From Bordetella genomosp. 12 (GTDB lineage Bacteria > Pseudomonadota > Gammaproteobacteria > Burkholderiales > Burkholderiaceae_B): 64,000 bases of DNA. The stretch lies in the NCBI RefSeq assembly GCF_002261355.1, contig NZ_NEVU01000003.1:992001-1056000 (forward strand), given 5' to 3'. Shown here piece by piece: positions 8,382 to 17,828 of the stretch. How positions within the stretch are numbered: position 1 is the stretch's first letter; each line of letters opens with the position of its first letter. A model generated the notes under the pieces. That model worked only from the letters and a program-made list of their open reading frames with translations, did no database searches and was not told the DNA's origin. The position numbers and the translations under genes are program-made.

Positions 8382-9299
8382 ATGGACACCTATGGCGCCA
8401 TGCAGACCTTTGCCAAGGTCGTCGAGCTGGGCTCATTCGCCGGCGCGGCCGACCGCGCCGGCATCGCAAGATCCGTCGTAACGCGGCAGATCGCTTTTCT
8501 TGAAGAAAAGTACGGGGTGCGGCTGCTCAACCGCAGCACCCGCAAACTCAGCCTCACCGACGCCGGGCGCGCCTTCTATGAACGCGTGCGCCCCCTGCTC
8601 AACGAGCTGGCCGAACTGGACCTGGCCCTGCAGGCGCAAGGCAGCCAGCCCACCGGCCGGCTGCGCGTAGCCGCCCCGGTGTCGTTCGGCGCCCTGCATC
8701 TCGGGCCCGCCATCGCCGACTATCTGCAAACCTACCCGCAGGTCGTCATCGACCTCGATCTGAACGACCGGGTCGTGGACCTGGTTGAAGACGGCTACGA
8801 TGTGGCCGTGCGCATCGGCCCGCTGACGGACTCTTCGCTGGTCGCCCGGCCGCTGGCGCCGCAACCGCTCTACGTCTGCGCTGCCCCGGCCTACCTGGCC
8901 CGCCACGGCACGCCACAGCAACCCGAAGATCTGCGCCTGCACCGCTGCCTGCATTACAGCTATGCCAGCGGCGGCAATGACTGGACCTTCGAGCAAGACG
9001 GGCGCACCACGGTGGTGCGCATTAATCCGGCCATGCGCGCCAATAATGGCGATGTCCTGCGCACCGCGGCGCTGGCCGGCCACGGCATCATCCAGCAACC
9101 GGAGTTTTTGGTCGGTGAGGACCTGCGCGCCGGCCGCCTGGTGGCCGTGCTGCCGGACTACGAACGGCCGCCGATCACCATGATGGCCGTCTACCCCCAT
9201 CGCAGGCTGCTCTCGCCCAAGGTCCGCTCATTTGTCGAGCACCTGGAAACGCACTTCGGCACGCAAACTTCCGCTGCCGGCACCCTACGCAACCGGTAG
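8382..9299 (+). CDS. LysR-family transcriptional regulator
   Basis: The 305-residue protein has an N-terminal helix-turn-helix at residues 1-60 (FAKVVELGSFAGAADRAGIA, then VTRQIAFLEEKYGVRLLNRS) and a LysR substrate-binding domain from about residue 90. It is divergent from the DoxX gene across a 117-bp gap, the usual LysR layout for controlling the divergent partner. It most resembles the AaeR/DmlR-like subgroup. The effector is unknown. Confidence 0.9.
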   Translation: MDTYGAMQTFAKVVELGSFAGAADRAGIARSVVTRQIAFLEEKYGVRLLNRSTRKLSLTDAGRAFYERVRPLLNELAELDLALQAQGSQPTGRLRVAAPVSFGALHLGPAIADYLQTYPQVVIDLDLNDRVVDLVEDGYDVAVRIGPLTDSSLVARPLAPQPLYVCAAPAYLARHGTPQQPEDLRLHRCLHYSYASGGNDWTFEQDGRTTVVRINPAMRANNGDVLRTAALAGHGIIQQPEFLVGEDLRAGRLVAVLPDYERPPITMMAVYPHRRLLSPKVRSFVEHLETHFGTQTSAAGTLRNR

Positions 9300-9308
9300 A
9301 ATCAAGCC

Positions 9309-9887
9309 ATGACCGCGCCCACCTACTTCCCGGCTCCGCGCCGCGCCAATTTCTGCAGCCAATGCGGCTCACCCGTTGCCCACCGCGTGCCGGAAGGCGA
9401 CAACCGGGAAAGAGACCTCTGTGATCACTGCGGCGCCATTCACTACCAGAATCCGCGCATGGTGGTGGGTACGGTACCCGTCTGGCAAGGGCGCATCCTG
9501 CTGTGCCGGCGCGCCATCGAGCCGCGTTACAACACCTGGACACTGCCGGCCGGCTTCATGGAGCTGGGCGAAAGCACGGCGCAAGGCGCCGGGCGCGAGA
9601 CGCTGGAAGAATCCGGCGCACGGATCCGCCTCGGCCAGCTCTACACCATCATCGACGTCCCCCAGATCGAGCAGGTACATATCTTCTATCTGGCCGACTT
9701 GCTCGGCCCGGAGCTCGATCCCGGCCCCGAAAGCCTGGAGGCGCGTTTTTTTGACGAGTCCGAAATCCCTTGGGACGATCTGGCGTTTCGCACCGTGGCC
9801 ACCACGCTGGAGCGCTACCTGCAGGACCGCCGCACGGGCCACTTTCCGACGCACCACTACACGCTCGAGTCGCATCGCTCATCTTGA
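9309..9887 (+). CDS. Nudix hydrolase with N-terminal zinc ribbon
   Basis: The 192-residue protein has a zinc ribbon C16xxC19...C38xxC41, followed by a Nudix domain. The Nudix box is complete: G82, E88, R96-E97, E100-E101 and G103. Members with this ribbon are NADH-pyrophosphatase-like or ADP-ribose-type phosphohydrolases. The stop codon overlaps the inferred TTG start of aat, so translation is probably coupled. Confidence 0.88.
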   Translation: MTAPTYFPAPRRANFCSQCGSPVAHRVPEGDNRERDLCDHCGAIHYQNPRMVVGTVPVWQGRILLCRRAIEPRYNTWTLPAGFMELGESTAQGAGRETLEESGARIRLGQLYTIIDVPQIEQVHIFYLADLLGPELDPGPESLEARFFDESEIPWDDLAFRTVATTLERYLQDRRTGHFPTHHYTLESHRSS

Positions 9888-10636
9888 AGCTGCCCTGGCT
9901 GCAGGCCGACACGCCGTTTCCGCCGCCCGACACGGCGCTGACCGAACCCAACGGCCTATTGGCCGCCGGGGGTGAACTCTCGGTCGAGCGCCTGCGGCAA
10001 GCCTATTCTCAAGGCATCTTCCCCTGGTATTCGCAGGGCGAGCCCGTGTTGTGGTGGAGCCCTGATCCGCGCATGGTGCTGGCCTGTGACGACTTCGCCA
10101 TCTCGCACTCGCTGCGCAAGAAACTGCGCGGACTGGCGCGCGCCGAGCAAGCCGACGAAGCCGGCATCACAGTGCGCGTGGACACGGCGTTTGCCGACGT
10201 CATGGCCGCCTGCGCGGGCGCACGCCCCGGCCAGCCCGGCACCTGGATCACCGCCGAGGTGCAGGCTGCCTACTGCGCCTGGCATGCGCAAGGCCAGGCG
10301 CACAGCATCGAAACCTGGATGGACGGCCGCCTGATCGGCGGCCTGTATGGCATCAGCCTGGGCGGCATGTTCTTTGGCGAGTCGATGTTCGCGCACGCCA
10401 CCGACGCCTCCAAGATCGCGCTGGCCTACCTGGTGGGCCTGCTCAAGCGCCACGGCGTGGCCTGGATAGACTGCCAGCAACAGACCCGTCACCTGGCCAG
10501 CCTGGGCGCGCAGCCCGTACCCCGCTCCCGCTTCGTGGCCCACGTGGCGCAAGCCATCCGGCTGCCGGCGCCGCCATGGCGGCCCGGCAGGCTGCTTCAA
10601 ACCGGCGACATCGTAGCCCTGGCGGTTCAGCGTTAA
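9884..10636 (+). CDS. aat: Leucyl/phenylalanyl-tRNA-protein transferase
   Basis: The 250-residue enzyme transfers Leu or Phe from tRNA to N-terminal Arg/Lys of proteins, marking them for ClpS/ClpAP. Family blocks include [39 protein letters not shown] and [19 protein letters not shown]. No ATG is available at the conserved N-terminus. TTG 9884, overlapping the Nudix stop as TTGA, gives the family-typical start [14 protein letters not shown]. It is followed by bpt and pyrD, a common betaproteobacterial order. Confidence 0.92.
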   Translation: MKLPWLQADTPFPPPDTALTEPNGLLAAGGELSVERLRQAYSQGIFPWYSQGEPVLWWSPDPRMVLACDDFAISHSLRKKLRGLARAEQADEAGITVRVDTAFADVMAACAGARPGQPGTWITAEVQAAYCAWHAQGQAHSIETWMDGRLIGGLYGISLGGMFFGESMFAHATDASKIALAYLVGLLKRHGVAWIDCQQQTRHLASLGAQPVPRSRFVAHVAQAIRLPAPPWRPGRLLQTGDIVALAVQR

Positions 10637-10678
10637 TATGGGTTCGGCCGCGCCTCTACGCGCCGGCTGCCGCCCCGG

Positions 10679-11398
10679 ATGAGCCAGCTCAAAGAACTCC
10701 CCTTCTCGACGCTTCAGTTCTATGCGACCGCCCCCTACCCCTGCAGCTATCTGCCGGGCCATCAGGCGCGCTCGCAGGTCGCCGCTCCCGGGCACCTCAT
10801 CAATGCCGGCACTTACTCCCAACTGGTGCAGCAGGGCTTCCGGCGCAGCGGCCTGTTTACTTACCGGCCACATTGCGACAATTGCCGCGCCTGCACGCCG
10901 GTGCGAGTCGACACCGCCCAATACGCGCCCAACCGCAGCCAGCGCCGCGCCTGGAAGGCCCACCAGGATCTGCGCGCCTTCGTGGCCGAACTGGCCTGGT
11001 CGCCCGAACACTACGAGCTGTACTCCCGCTATCAGCAAGGCCGCCATCCCGGCGGCGGCATGGACGACGACAGCCGCAGCCAGTATGCGCAGTTTCTGCT
11101 GACCTCGCGGGTCAACACCCGCCTGGTGGAGTTCCGCCGGCCCGACGGGGCTTTGGCCATGATTTCCATCATCGATGTCCTCGAAGACGGCCTATCGTCG
11201 GTCTACACGTTCTACGACCCGGATGCGGCGGGCAGCCTGGGCACCTACAGCATCCTCTGGCAGATCGAGCAGTGCCGCAAGCTGGATCTGCCCTGGCTCT
11301 ACCTGGGTTATTGGATCAAGGACAGCCGCAAGATGGCCTATAAAGCCAGTTTCCAGCCGCAAGAGCTCCATATCGACGGGCAGTGGCGCGCGCCCTGA
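10679..11398 (+). CDS. bpt: Aspartate/glutamate leucyltransferase (Bpt)
   Basis: The 239-residue enzyme belongs to the bacterial ATE1-like family that adds Leu to N-terminal Asp/Glu, feeding the same N-degron route as Aat. Diagnostic blocks are [42 protein letters not shown] with the cysteine cluster, and [20 protein letters not shown]. Length is typical. It forms a cluster with aat (42-nt gap) and pyrD. Confidence 0.95.
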   Translation: MSQLKELPFSTLQFYATAPYPCSYLPGHQARSQVAAPGHLINAGTYSQLVQQGFRRSGLFTYRPHCDNCRACTPVRVDTAQYAPNRSQRRAWKAHQDLRAFVAELAWSPEHYELYSRYQQGRHPGGGMDDDSRSQYAQFLLTSRVNTRLVEFRRPDGALAMISIIDVLEDGLSSVYTFYDPDAAGSLGTYSILWQIEQCRKLDLPWLYLGYWIKDSRKMAYKASFQPQELHIDGQWRAP

Positions 11399-11440
11399 TC
11401 CCGCGTCGCGCGGGCGCCGACTCGCTTACAATTCTGCCTC

Positions 11441-12496
11441 ATGTCTATCCTCTTCAATGCCTATCCCCTGGCCCGCCCGGCGTTGTTCGCCATGGATGCG
11501 GAAACCGCCCACGAAGTCACGCTCGCGGGCCTGCAACGAGCCTATGATTGCGGCGCGACGCGGCGTTGGCTGCATGACCAGCCCCGGCTGCCGACGACCC
11601 TGATGGGGATGACATTACGCAACCCGGTGGGTCTGGCTGCGGGCCTGGACAAAAATGGCGCCCATATCGACGCGCTGGGCAACCTGGGTTTTGGTTTCGT
11701 CGAAGTCGGCACGGTCACGCCGCGCGCCCAACCCGGCAATCCCAAACCGCGCATGTTCCGCCTGCCCCAGGCCACGGCGCTGATCAATCGCCTGGGTTTC
11801 AACAATCAGGGGCTGGACGCCTTTCTGGCCAACGTCCAGCGCAGCCGCTTCCGCAGCGAGGGCGGCATTCTGGGCCTGAACATCGGCAAGAACGCCGACA
11901 CGCCGATCGAACGCGCCGCCGACGACTATCTGATCGGGCTGGCCGGCGTCTACCCGCATGCCGATTACGTCACGGTGAACATTTCTTCGCCCAACACCAA
12001 GAATCTGCGTGCGCTGCAGGGTGGCGACGAGCTGTCCGAATTACTGGCTGCCTTGCGCGACAAGCGAGCCGAACTCGCCCAGCAGCATCAGCGGCAGGTA
12101 CCGCTGGTGGTCAAGATCGCGCCCGACCTGACCACTGAGCAGATCGACGTCATCGCCGACGCGCTGCTGGCCCACGGCGTGGATGGCGTCATTGCCACCA
12201 ACACCACGCTATCGCGCGACGCCGTGCAGGGCATGGCACACGCGACGGAAGCCGGCGGCCTGTCCGGCGCCCCCGTACATGAACTGTCGCTGGCCGTCAT
12301 TGCCCGCCTGCGGCAACGCGTCGGCAGCGCGCTGGCCATCATCGGCGTGGGTGGCATCGTCTCGGGCCAGCAGGCGCGCGAAAAAATGGCCGCTGGCGCC
12401 GATGCCGTGCAGCTGTATACCGGCCTGATCTACCGGGGTCCGGCCCTGGTGGGAGAATGCGTCGGCACCCTCAAGAACACGGGCGCCGCCCGCTGA
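11441..12496 (+). CDS. pyrD: Dihydroorotate dehydrogenase (quinone), class 2
   Basis: The 351-residue flavoenzyme oxidises dihydroorotate to orotate in pyrimidine synthesis, passing electrons to membrane quinone. An amphipathic N-terminal helix region (residues 1-40) marks class 2. FMN/substrate blocks include [32 protein letters not shown] (catalytic Ser), IATNTT and GVGGI near the C-terminus. It is the last gene of the aat-bpt-pyrD group. Confidence 0.95.
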   Translation: MSILFNAYPLARPALFAMDAETAHEVTLAGLQRAYDCGATRRWLHDQPRLPTTLMGMTLRNPVGLAAGLDKNGAHIDALGNLGFGFVEVGTVTPRAQPGNPKPRMFRLPQATALINRLGFNNQGLDAFLANVQRSRFRSEGGILGLNIGKNADTPIERAADDYLIGLAGVYPHADYVTVNISSPNTKNLRALQGGDELSELLAALRDKRAELAQQHQRQVPLVVKIAPDLTTEQIDVIADALLAHGVDGVIATNTTLSRDAVQGMAHATEAGGLSGAPVHELSLAVIARLRQRVGSALAIIGVGGIVSGQQAREKMAAGADAVQLYTGLIYRGPALVGECVGTLKNTGAAR

Positions 12497-12515
12497 TCGC
12501 CCGCCCCAGGCAGAC

Positions 12516-12544
12516 AAAAAAAGGCCACCCCGTTAAGGGTGGCC
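12516..12544 (-). terminator. Intrinsic terminator for the phasin gene
   Basis: GGCCACCC (12523-12530) pairs with GGGTGGCC (12537-12544) around CGTTAA. On the minus strand the hairpin is followed by seven T (12522-12516). It lies between the convergent pyrD and phasin genes and may also stop pyrD transcripts. Confidence 0.8.
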
Positions 12545-12667
12545 CTAATTCCAGCTCTGCTCTGTCACTCAACAGTACTACGACACGGTCGGGACAACAA
12601 GCCCACCGGGCAAAAAACCGGCGGCAGAAACACCGGCAGGCTTCCGACCGTTAACAGGCCACGTGCA

Positions 12668-13246
12668 TCAAGCCGAACGGCGCGTGCGACCGGCGGCCTT
12701 CGTGGCAACATCAGCGGCGTCCGAGGCAGCCTTGAACGTGGCGTTGGCCGCTGCGTTCAGGTTGGACTCGGCGACTTCGGCAGCCTGCTTGGCGGCCTTG
12801 GTCAGCGAATCGTAGGCGCTGTTGGCGGTAGCCAGCGAGGACTTCATCAGGGCAACGGCGCTTTCCGAGCCGCTGGGCGCATTCTTGGAGAATTGCTCAA
12901 CGGCGTCCTGCATCTGCTGTTGGCCTTCGGCGATCTGTTCTTCGGCCAGCTTGGCCAGATCGACCTGAACGCCGTTCAGGATGTCATAGACGTGCTTGCC
13001 ATAAGCCAGGGCCTTTTCGGCGCTGGGCTGCACCAGGCCGGACGTGAAGGAAGCCGCATCCTGCGCATCCTTCAGATCCACGGCTTGCTGCGACTTCTGG
13101 GCAACTTCATCCAGCGTGGCCTTGACGACCTTCAGATTCAGGTCGATGAGTTTTTCGAACCCACCGAAAACGGCGGTTTGCGCCGCAACCAGAGTTTGAA
13201 TGGCGGATTTCTGGCGAGCCAGAACTTGTTGGGGGATGGCGCTCAT
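12668..13246 (-). CDS. phaP: Phasin, PHA granule-associated protein
   Basis: The 192-residue protein is almost entirely helical, Ala/Lys/Glu-rich and lacks a signal peptide. It begins MSAIPQQVLARQKSAIQTL, typical of betaproteobacterial phasins, and ends in an Ala-rich basic tail (AAGRTRRSA). Phasins coat polyhydroxyalkanoate granules. A strong GGAGAA Shine-Dalgarno precedes the ATG. The promoter is near-consensus and bracketed by inverted repeats, consistent with PhaR-type control. Confidence 0.92.
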   Translation of the reverse strand: MSAIPQQVLARQKSAIQTLVAAQTAVFGGFEKLIDLNLKVVKATLDEVAQKSQQAVDLKDAQDAASFTSGLVQPSAEKALAYGKHVYDILNGVQVDLAKLAEEQIAEGQQQMQDAVEQFSKNAPSGSESAVALMKSSLATANSAYDSLTKAAKQAAEVAESNLNAAANATFKAASDAADVATKAAGRTRRSA

Positions 13247-13346
13247 AGGGGTTCTCCTTCACATTAATTAGGATGGGCCTGGCCTGACGGGCCTATGGCC
13301 GACCACCAAACGGGCGCGGACCTGGTGAAACTGACCGCCGGCTCGT

Positions 13347-13418
13347 TTGTTGCGATGCACAATTTGTATTGTAGGTCGAAAAAATCCTCTGTCAAGCGCT
13401 ATTTGTGCATCGCAACAA
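13347..13418 (-). promoter_or_regulatory. Phasin promoter flanked by perfect 16-bp inverted repeats
   Basis: On the minus strand, TTGACA (13395-13390), a 16-bp spacer and TACAAT (13373-13368) form a near-consensus promoter. Exactly outside it lie TTGTTGCGATGCACAA (13347-13362) and its perfect reverse complement (13403-13418). These TGCA/TGCG-containing sites are good candidates for the PHA-responsive repressor PhaR. The remaining 358-bp gap between the phasin and the Bug gene shows nothing else. Confidence 0.75.
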
Positions 13419-13604
13419 TAACGGCAAATCCTTGTCGGCAAAGCGATTTTCGCCTCCCGTCAGGAATTTCCCCAGGGTGACGCCAGGCGCAGACTTCCCT
13501 ACACTTCACCCCTCACCCAACTAATAACAATCCCTTACAAGTTGGGCCAAGATAAATTCATAACAAGTCATTCGCAGCGTTTTTTTCTCTGCATTGGAGA
13601 CCCC

Positions 13605-14582
13605 ATGAATCGCCTTTCCCGCACGCTTACGGTCGCTTTTGCCGCCGGCACGATGTTTGCCGCCGGTAGTGCAACGGCCGCCTATCCGGATCACCCCGTC
13701 AACATGGTGGTGCCCTTCGCCGCCGGCGGCCCGACGGACAACGTCGCGCGCTCCCTGGCGGAAGCGATGCGTCCCAGCTTGGGCGAAACCATCGTCGTCG
13801 AGAACAAGGGCGGCGCAGGCGGCACCATCGGCACCAACCAGGTTGCCCGCGCGCCGGCCGATGGCTACCAGATCCTGTTGATGCATGCCGGTTTCTCGAC
13901 CGCGCCCTCGCTGTACAAGAGCCCTGGCTACGATCCTTACACCAGCTTCGCGCCTATCGGTCTGGTGGTCGACGTGCCCATGACCATCATCGCCCGTTCG
14001 GATTTCCCGGCCAACAACATCAAGGAACTGGCCGAGTACGTGAAGAAAAATCACGACAAGATCTCGCTGGCCAATGCCGGCATCGGCGCGGCCAGCCATT
14101 TGTGCGGCGTGATGCTGGCCGAAGCCTTCGGCGTGAATCTGCTGACCATCCCCTACAAGGGCACGGCACCGGCGATGAACGACTTGCTGGGCAAGCAGGT
14201 CGACCTGCTGTGCGACCAGACCACCAACACCACCCAGCAGATCGCCTCGGGCAAGGTCAAGGCCTATGCCGTCACCAGCCTCAAGCGCGTGCCGACGCTG
14301 CCTGATCTGCCCACGATGGACGAGTCGGGCTTCAAGGACTTTGAGGTCGGTATCTGGCACGGCATGTGGGTGCCCAAGGACACGCCCAAGGACGTGCAGG
14401 AAAAGCTGGTGAAATCCTTGCAGGCCGGCCTGGCCGATCCGAAGTTTCAGGAGCGCATGAAGCAGCTCGGCGCTACCGTGCTGTCTTCGGAGGCCAATCC
14501 CAAGGCGCTCGACGCCAAGGTCAAGCAACAAGTCCCGCAATGGGAAAAACTGTTCTCCAAGGCAGGTGTCGAGAAACAGTAA
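13605..14582 (+). CDS. Bug-family (TctC-type) periplasmic substrate-binding protein
   Basis: The 325-residue protein has a Sec signal peptide cleaved after SATAA near residue 25. The family opening YPDHPVNMVVPFAAGGPTD and ENKGGAGG and GTNQVARAPADGY blocks follow. Bug proteins bind carboxylates in the periplasm, mostly for tripartite tricarboxylate transporters, and are hugely expanded in Bordetella relatives. No TctAB membrane partner is adjacent, so this is an orphan binder. GGAGA lies 4 nt before the ATG. The ligand is unknown. Confidence 0.92.
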   Translation: MNRLSRTLTVAFAAGTMFAAGSATAAYPDHPVNMVVPFAAGGPTDNVARSLAEAMRPSLGETIVVENKGGAGGTIGTNQVARAPADGYQILLMHAGFSTAPSLYKSPGYDPYTSFAPIGLVVDVPMTIIARSDFPANNIKELAEYVKKNHDKISLANAGIGAASHLCGVMLAEAFGVNLLTIPYKGTAPAMNDLLGKQVDLLCDQTTNTTQQIASGKVKAYAVTSLKRVPTLPDLPTMDESGFKDFEVGIWHGMWVPKDTPKDVQEKLVKSLQAGLADPKFQERMKQLGATVLSSEANPKALDAKVKQQVPQWEKLFSKAGVEKQ

Positions 14583-14614
14583 ACACCGCGGCGGGCAAAC
14601 CCGCCCCACGGTCA

Positions 14615-14651
14615 AACGGCCCGTCCTGGCAAGGAGGGGCCGTTTTTTTTG
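14615..14651 (+). terminator. Intrinsic terminator after the Bug gene
   Basis: ACGGCCC (14617-14623) pairs with GGGCCGT (14638-14644), extended by A/T pairs and followed by eight T (14644-14651). It separates the Bug gene from the convergent IclR gene. Confidence 0.85.
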
Positions 14652-14705
14652 GGGATGCCGCCGTGCCTGCGCCGCCGCCCCGCGGCACTGCCGGGGCGCG
14701 AGAAA

Positions 14706-15536
14706 CTAGGCCGCCACCACGCCGGGGTGGGCGTCGGGTTCGAAGCCCAGGGCCTCGGAGATGGTGGCCGCCGCGTCGGTCAACAGGCGCACCCATTCGT
14801 CCTGCAGGCGCTCCGCCGGGGCGGAAATCGACAGCCCCGCCACCAGGCGGCCGGTATCGTCGCGGATACCGGCGGCGATACAGCGCACACCGAGTTCGAG
14901 CTCTTCGTTGTCGCGCGCATAGCCGTGGCGGCGCACCAGCGCCAGCTCGCGCTCGAGACGGTCGGGCTCGGTCAGGCTGTTGCGCGTATGGCCGGCCAGC
15001 CCGGTACGCAAGGCGTAGGCGCGCACCTGGCGCTGATCCCAGGTCGACAGAAACAGTTTGCCCGTGGAGGTCAGGTGCAGCGGAGCGCGCCCGCCAATGG
15101 CGCGCACCACCTGCATGCCCGAGCGCTCGCTCCATGCACGGTCGATGTAGACGATCTCATCGCCCTGCTGTACTGACAGATTGATGGTCTGCCCGGTGGA
15201 ACGATGCAGATTGCGCATGATGCCGATCGCGGCTTCGCGCACGTTCAGGCGCCCCTTGACCAGAGAACCCAGCTCGAGCAGCCGCATGCCCAATTGATAG
15301 AGACCGTTATCTACCCGCTCGACATAGCGGCCGATGACCAGATCATTGAGGATGCGATGCGCCGTGGAAGCATGCAGCCCCGTCGTGGCCGACAACTCTT
15401 TGAGCGTGACCGGCTCCGGCTGCGCCGCCAGCGCGTCAAGCAGGCTCATGGCGCGCTCTATCACCTGGATGGCGATTTGCGGCTGACCGGCGTCGGGGTC
15501 CGGCGTGGTGACGGAGGCAGAAGGCTGACGGGACAT
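14706..15536 (-). CDS. IclR-family transcriptional regulator
   Basis: The 276-residue protein has an N-terminal winged helix (residues ~22-80, VTLKELSATTGLHASTAHRIL) and an IclR effector domain (RAWSERSGMQVVRAIGGRAPLHLTSTGKLFLS). IclR proteins respond to aromatic or small organic acids. It converges on the Bug gene, so it may regulate that binder, but no clear operator was found. The upstream gap (15537-15649) is AT-rich with TTTATTTATCGTATTGTGAA, which could hold its promoter. Confidence 0.9.
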   Translation of the reverse strand: MSRQPSASVTTPDPDAGQPQIAIQVIERAMSLLDALAAQPEPVTLKELSATTGLHASTAHRILNDLVIGRYVERVDNGLYQLGMRLLELGSLVKGRLNVREAAIGIMRNLHRSTGQTINLSVQQGDEIVYIDRAWSERSGMQVVRAIGGRAPLHLTSTGKLFLSTWDQRQVRAYALRTGLAGHTRNSLTEPDRLERELALVRRHGYARDNEELELGVRCIAAGIRDDTGRLVAGLSISAPAERLQDEWVRLLTDAAATISEALGFEPDAHPGVVAA

Positions 15537-15649
15537 AGTCTCTGACGTGCGCGCCCGAAATGCGGCAACGCAGCAAAATTTTATTTATCGTATTGTGAAA
15601 TTCGGGCTGCCATTTGGCAACCCTTATTTGTACGCCCGCCCGGCTGACA

Positions 15650-16465
15650 TCAGCCTTTTACGGGGGCCGTGAACTGTCCCCCCAGGCGCAGCACCTCGGC
15701 CCGCAAGAACTCGAGCGCCTCGGCCGCCGGTTCGGGCTCGCCTTTGACGCCCAGTTCGATGTGTCCGGGCGCGCCTGCTTCACCCACGCTGGGCAGGCTG
15801 AAAGCGCGCACGGCAGGCCAGCGCGACTCCAGCGCCTGCAAGGACAGCGTGATGCGCGACTCCGGCATGTTGAACACCAGAAAAGAATGCTCGCTGTGGC
15901 GCACCGTGTGCTGCAGCTCGCGGTAGCGCGTATCCAGGGTCCACTCCAGCATGGGCCAGGCCATCACCGGAAAACCCGGCACGAAGCTGTGCTCGCGGAT
16001 GTAAAAACCCGGGATGCGGTTGTAGGGATTGGGAATGATCTCGCAGCCCTGCGGAAAGACGCCCATTTGCAGGCGCTGCTGGTTCTCCGGCGTGCTCATG
16101 TCCGCCGTGCCCTGCCCTTTGGCAACCAGATCCTGGGTGCGCTGCACGATGGCCTGCTCGGCCTGCGGATGCAGGGCCAGATCCACGCCCAACGCCTCGG
16201 CCGCGGCCTGCCGTGTGTGGTCATCGGGGGTAGCGCCTATCCCCCCGCAAGAAAACACGATATCGCCACTGGCGAAGCTGCGCCGGTAGGCCGCCACCAG
16301 CTTGTCGCGCTCATCGGGCAGGAACTCGGCCCACGACAACTGCATGCCGCGCGCGCCCAGCATTTCGATCACTTTGGCGAAATGCTTATCCTGGCGGCGT
16401 CCGGAGAGGATTTCATCACCCACGATGATCAGACCGATGCGGCGGGCGGCTATATCTGCGGCCAT
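15650..16465 (-). CDS. CinA N-terminal-like / molybdopterin-binding domain protein
   Basis: The 271-residue protein begins RIGLIIVGDEILSGRRQDKHF and has SCGGIGATPDDHTRQAAAEALG, the MoaB/MogA-like fold shared with the N-terminal half of CinA. The CinA deamidase C-terminal domain is absent, so this is the short form common in proteobacteria. The family acts on nucleotides (ADP-ribose or FAD pyrophosphatase activity is reported for CinA relatives). It lies 21 bp downstream of the EI24-like membrane gene, probably co-transcribed. Confidence 0.82.
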   Translation of the reverse strand: MAADIAARRIGLIIVGDEILSGRRQDKHFAKVIEMLGARGMQLSWAEFLPDERDKLVAAYRRSFASGDIVFSCGGIGATPDDHTRQAAAEALGVDLALHPQAEQAIVQRTQDLVAKGQGTADMSTPENQQRLQMGVFPQGCEIIPNPYNRIPGFYIREHSFVPGFPVMAWPMLEWTLDTRYRELQHTVRHSEHSFLVFNMPESRITLSLQALESRWPAVRAFSLPSVGEAGAPGHIELGVKGEPEPAAEALEFLRAEVLRLGGQFTAPVKG

Positions 16466-16486
16466 GAGAATTCCAGAGAAATGAGG

Positions 16487-17275
16487 TTAATCGTCTATCG
16501 GCGCCTGCTGCGCCCGCAGGCGTTGCAGGCTGTGCAAACCGTAATGCGCATACACCAGGCTGGAATACACCGGCAGGATGATCCAGGCCGGGGGCAGCAG
16601 ATTGAGCAGCGCGCAGATCAGGCCGATAACCCAGAAACCGGTGTTGTGGCGGGCCAGTAGCCAACGCCGCTCCTGCGGGCTGGCATGCTCGACGATGGCA
16701 TCGACGCGCAGCATGCGCGTGAAAGCGAACGCCCACCAGAATACCGACAGCAGCAGCGCCATGGGCGGCACCAGCCAGAAGGGCAAGGTCAGCAACCAGC
16801 CCAGGGCAAACAACAGACTGACCCAGATGGCGTTCCAGACGCTGACGACCGTGGCGTTGCGGCCCATGCGGGTCAGGCCGGCGTACTCGCGCTGGCTCAC
16901 ATGGCGCAGGACCAGCGGCATGACGAACACCGCGGCGATCGCCAGCCCCAGAATGCCCGAGATCGGTAGCAAAATGGCGGCCGCCACCAGGGGCACGAGA
17001 TAGAGCTTCAGCGAAAACAGGCCGATGGCCACCAACCATTCATCGACCCGGTTGACCATCTCCCATTGCGAGGCCTCCAGACGCAGCCAGTCCGTCAGCG
17101 GCGTCCAGAACAACCACAGCAGCAGGATGGAGCCCACCAGCGCGATCAGAAAGGGCAAAAGCACGGCGAACAGCATGCCCGGATGCAATTGGGACACGAA
17201 GGCGCGCTTGAAGGCGCGCGCCACATCGGCCCCGGTACTGGCCGAGTAGGCCCGAGGATGGGAAGGAAGGGTCAT
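16487..17275 (-). CDS. EI24/CysZ-like integral membrane protein
   Basis: The 262-residue protein has about six hydrophobic segments and a cytoplasmic N-terminus (VARAFKRAFVSQLHPGMLFAVLLPF). This matches the EI24-domain family that includes the sulfate transporter CysZ. No cysteine-synthesis genes are adjacent, so sulfate transport is not supported. ATG 17275 gives the family-typical start; upstream extensions run into the divergent thioredoxin gene region. Confidence 0.8.
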   Translation of the reverse strand: MTLPSHPRAYSASTGADVARAFKRAFVSQLHPGMLFAVLLPFLIALVGSILLLWLFWTPLTDWLRLEASQWEMVNRVDEWLVAIGLFSLKLYLVPLVAAAILLPISGILGLAIAAVFVMPLVLRHVSQREYAGLTRMGRNATVVSVWNAIWVSLLFALGWLLTLPFWLVPPMALLLSVFWWAFAFTRMLRVDAIVEHASPQERRWLLARHNTGFWVIGLICALLNLLPPAWIILPVYSSLVYAHYGLHSLQRLRAQQAPIDD

Positions 17276-17336
17276 GGGCGCCGCCGAAAGAAAGGCATGC
17301 CGGGTATGATAGTCAAACACGCTGCGATTTGCCCAC

Positions 17337-17720
17337 ATGCCTTTACTCTTGCCCGGAACCGACTCCCAAAGCCTGCGCCAGGCGCTGGCCCGTCCCGATA
17401 CCTGGCTGATCGCCTGTTTCTGCGCCGCCTGGTGCAGCACCTGCCTGCAATACCGGCCCAAACTCGACGCCCTTGCACACGCGCGCCCCGGCCATGTCTT
17501 CGTGTGGGTGGATATCGAGGACCACCCCGATTTGTTGGGCGATGAGGATGTCGAGAACTTCCCCACGCTGCTGGTGCAGGCGGGCGGGCGCACGCTGTTT
17601 TACGGCACCATGCTGCCGCACATCGGTCATCTGGAGCGCCTGCTCGATAGCCTGACGGCCGACGCGCCAGCCGTCACCACCGCATTGCCCGATATCCGCG
17701 CATTGCTCACGCAAGCCTGA
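17337..17720 (+). CDS. Thioredoxin-fold protein
   Basis: The 127-residue cytoplasmic protein has the active-site motif AAWCSTC with C33 and C36, and the cis-proline loop NFPTLLV near residue 75. It lacks a signal peptide, so it is a cytosolic thioredoxin-like reductant or disulfide sensor. The CSTC motif differs from the CGPC of housekeeping thioredoxin, so the partner and redox potential are likely different. The gene is divergent from the EI24-like protein across 61 bp. Confidence 0.85.
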   Translation: MPLLLPGTDSQSLRQALARPDTWLIACFCAAWCSTCLQYRPKLDALAHARPGHVFVWVDIEDHPDLLGDEDVENFPTLLVQAGGRTLFYGTMLPHIGHLERLLDSLTADAPAVTTALPDIRALLTQA

Positions 17721-17780
17721 GCCCGCGCCTGCCTTGCGGCGGCCCGGATGGCTCAGTAGGGTCAGAAGATCGGCGTGATG

Positions 17781-17819
17781 GCCGCCAGGCCGGGAACGCC
17801 ATGCGGCCCGGCCTGCGGC
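17781..17819. terminator. GC-rich hairpin between convergent thioredoxin and rhlE genes
   Basis: GCCGCCAGGCCGGG (17781-17794) pairs with CCCGGCCTGCGGC (17807-17819) with one bulge. There is no T-run, so it is a possible weak terminator or mRNA 3'-end stabiliser. Confidence 0.4.
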
Positions 17820-17828
17820 AGCGCAACC

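Noticed and set aside
12668-13246. Plus-strand ORF 12539-13267 as a gene
   Set aside because: It reads antisense to the phasin and through its terminator; the phasin frame has the ribosome site and promoter.
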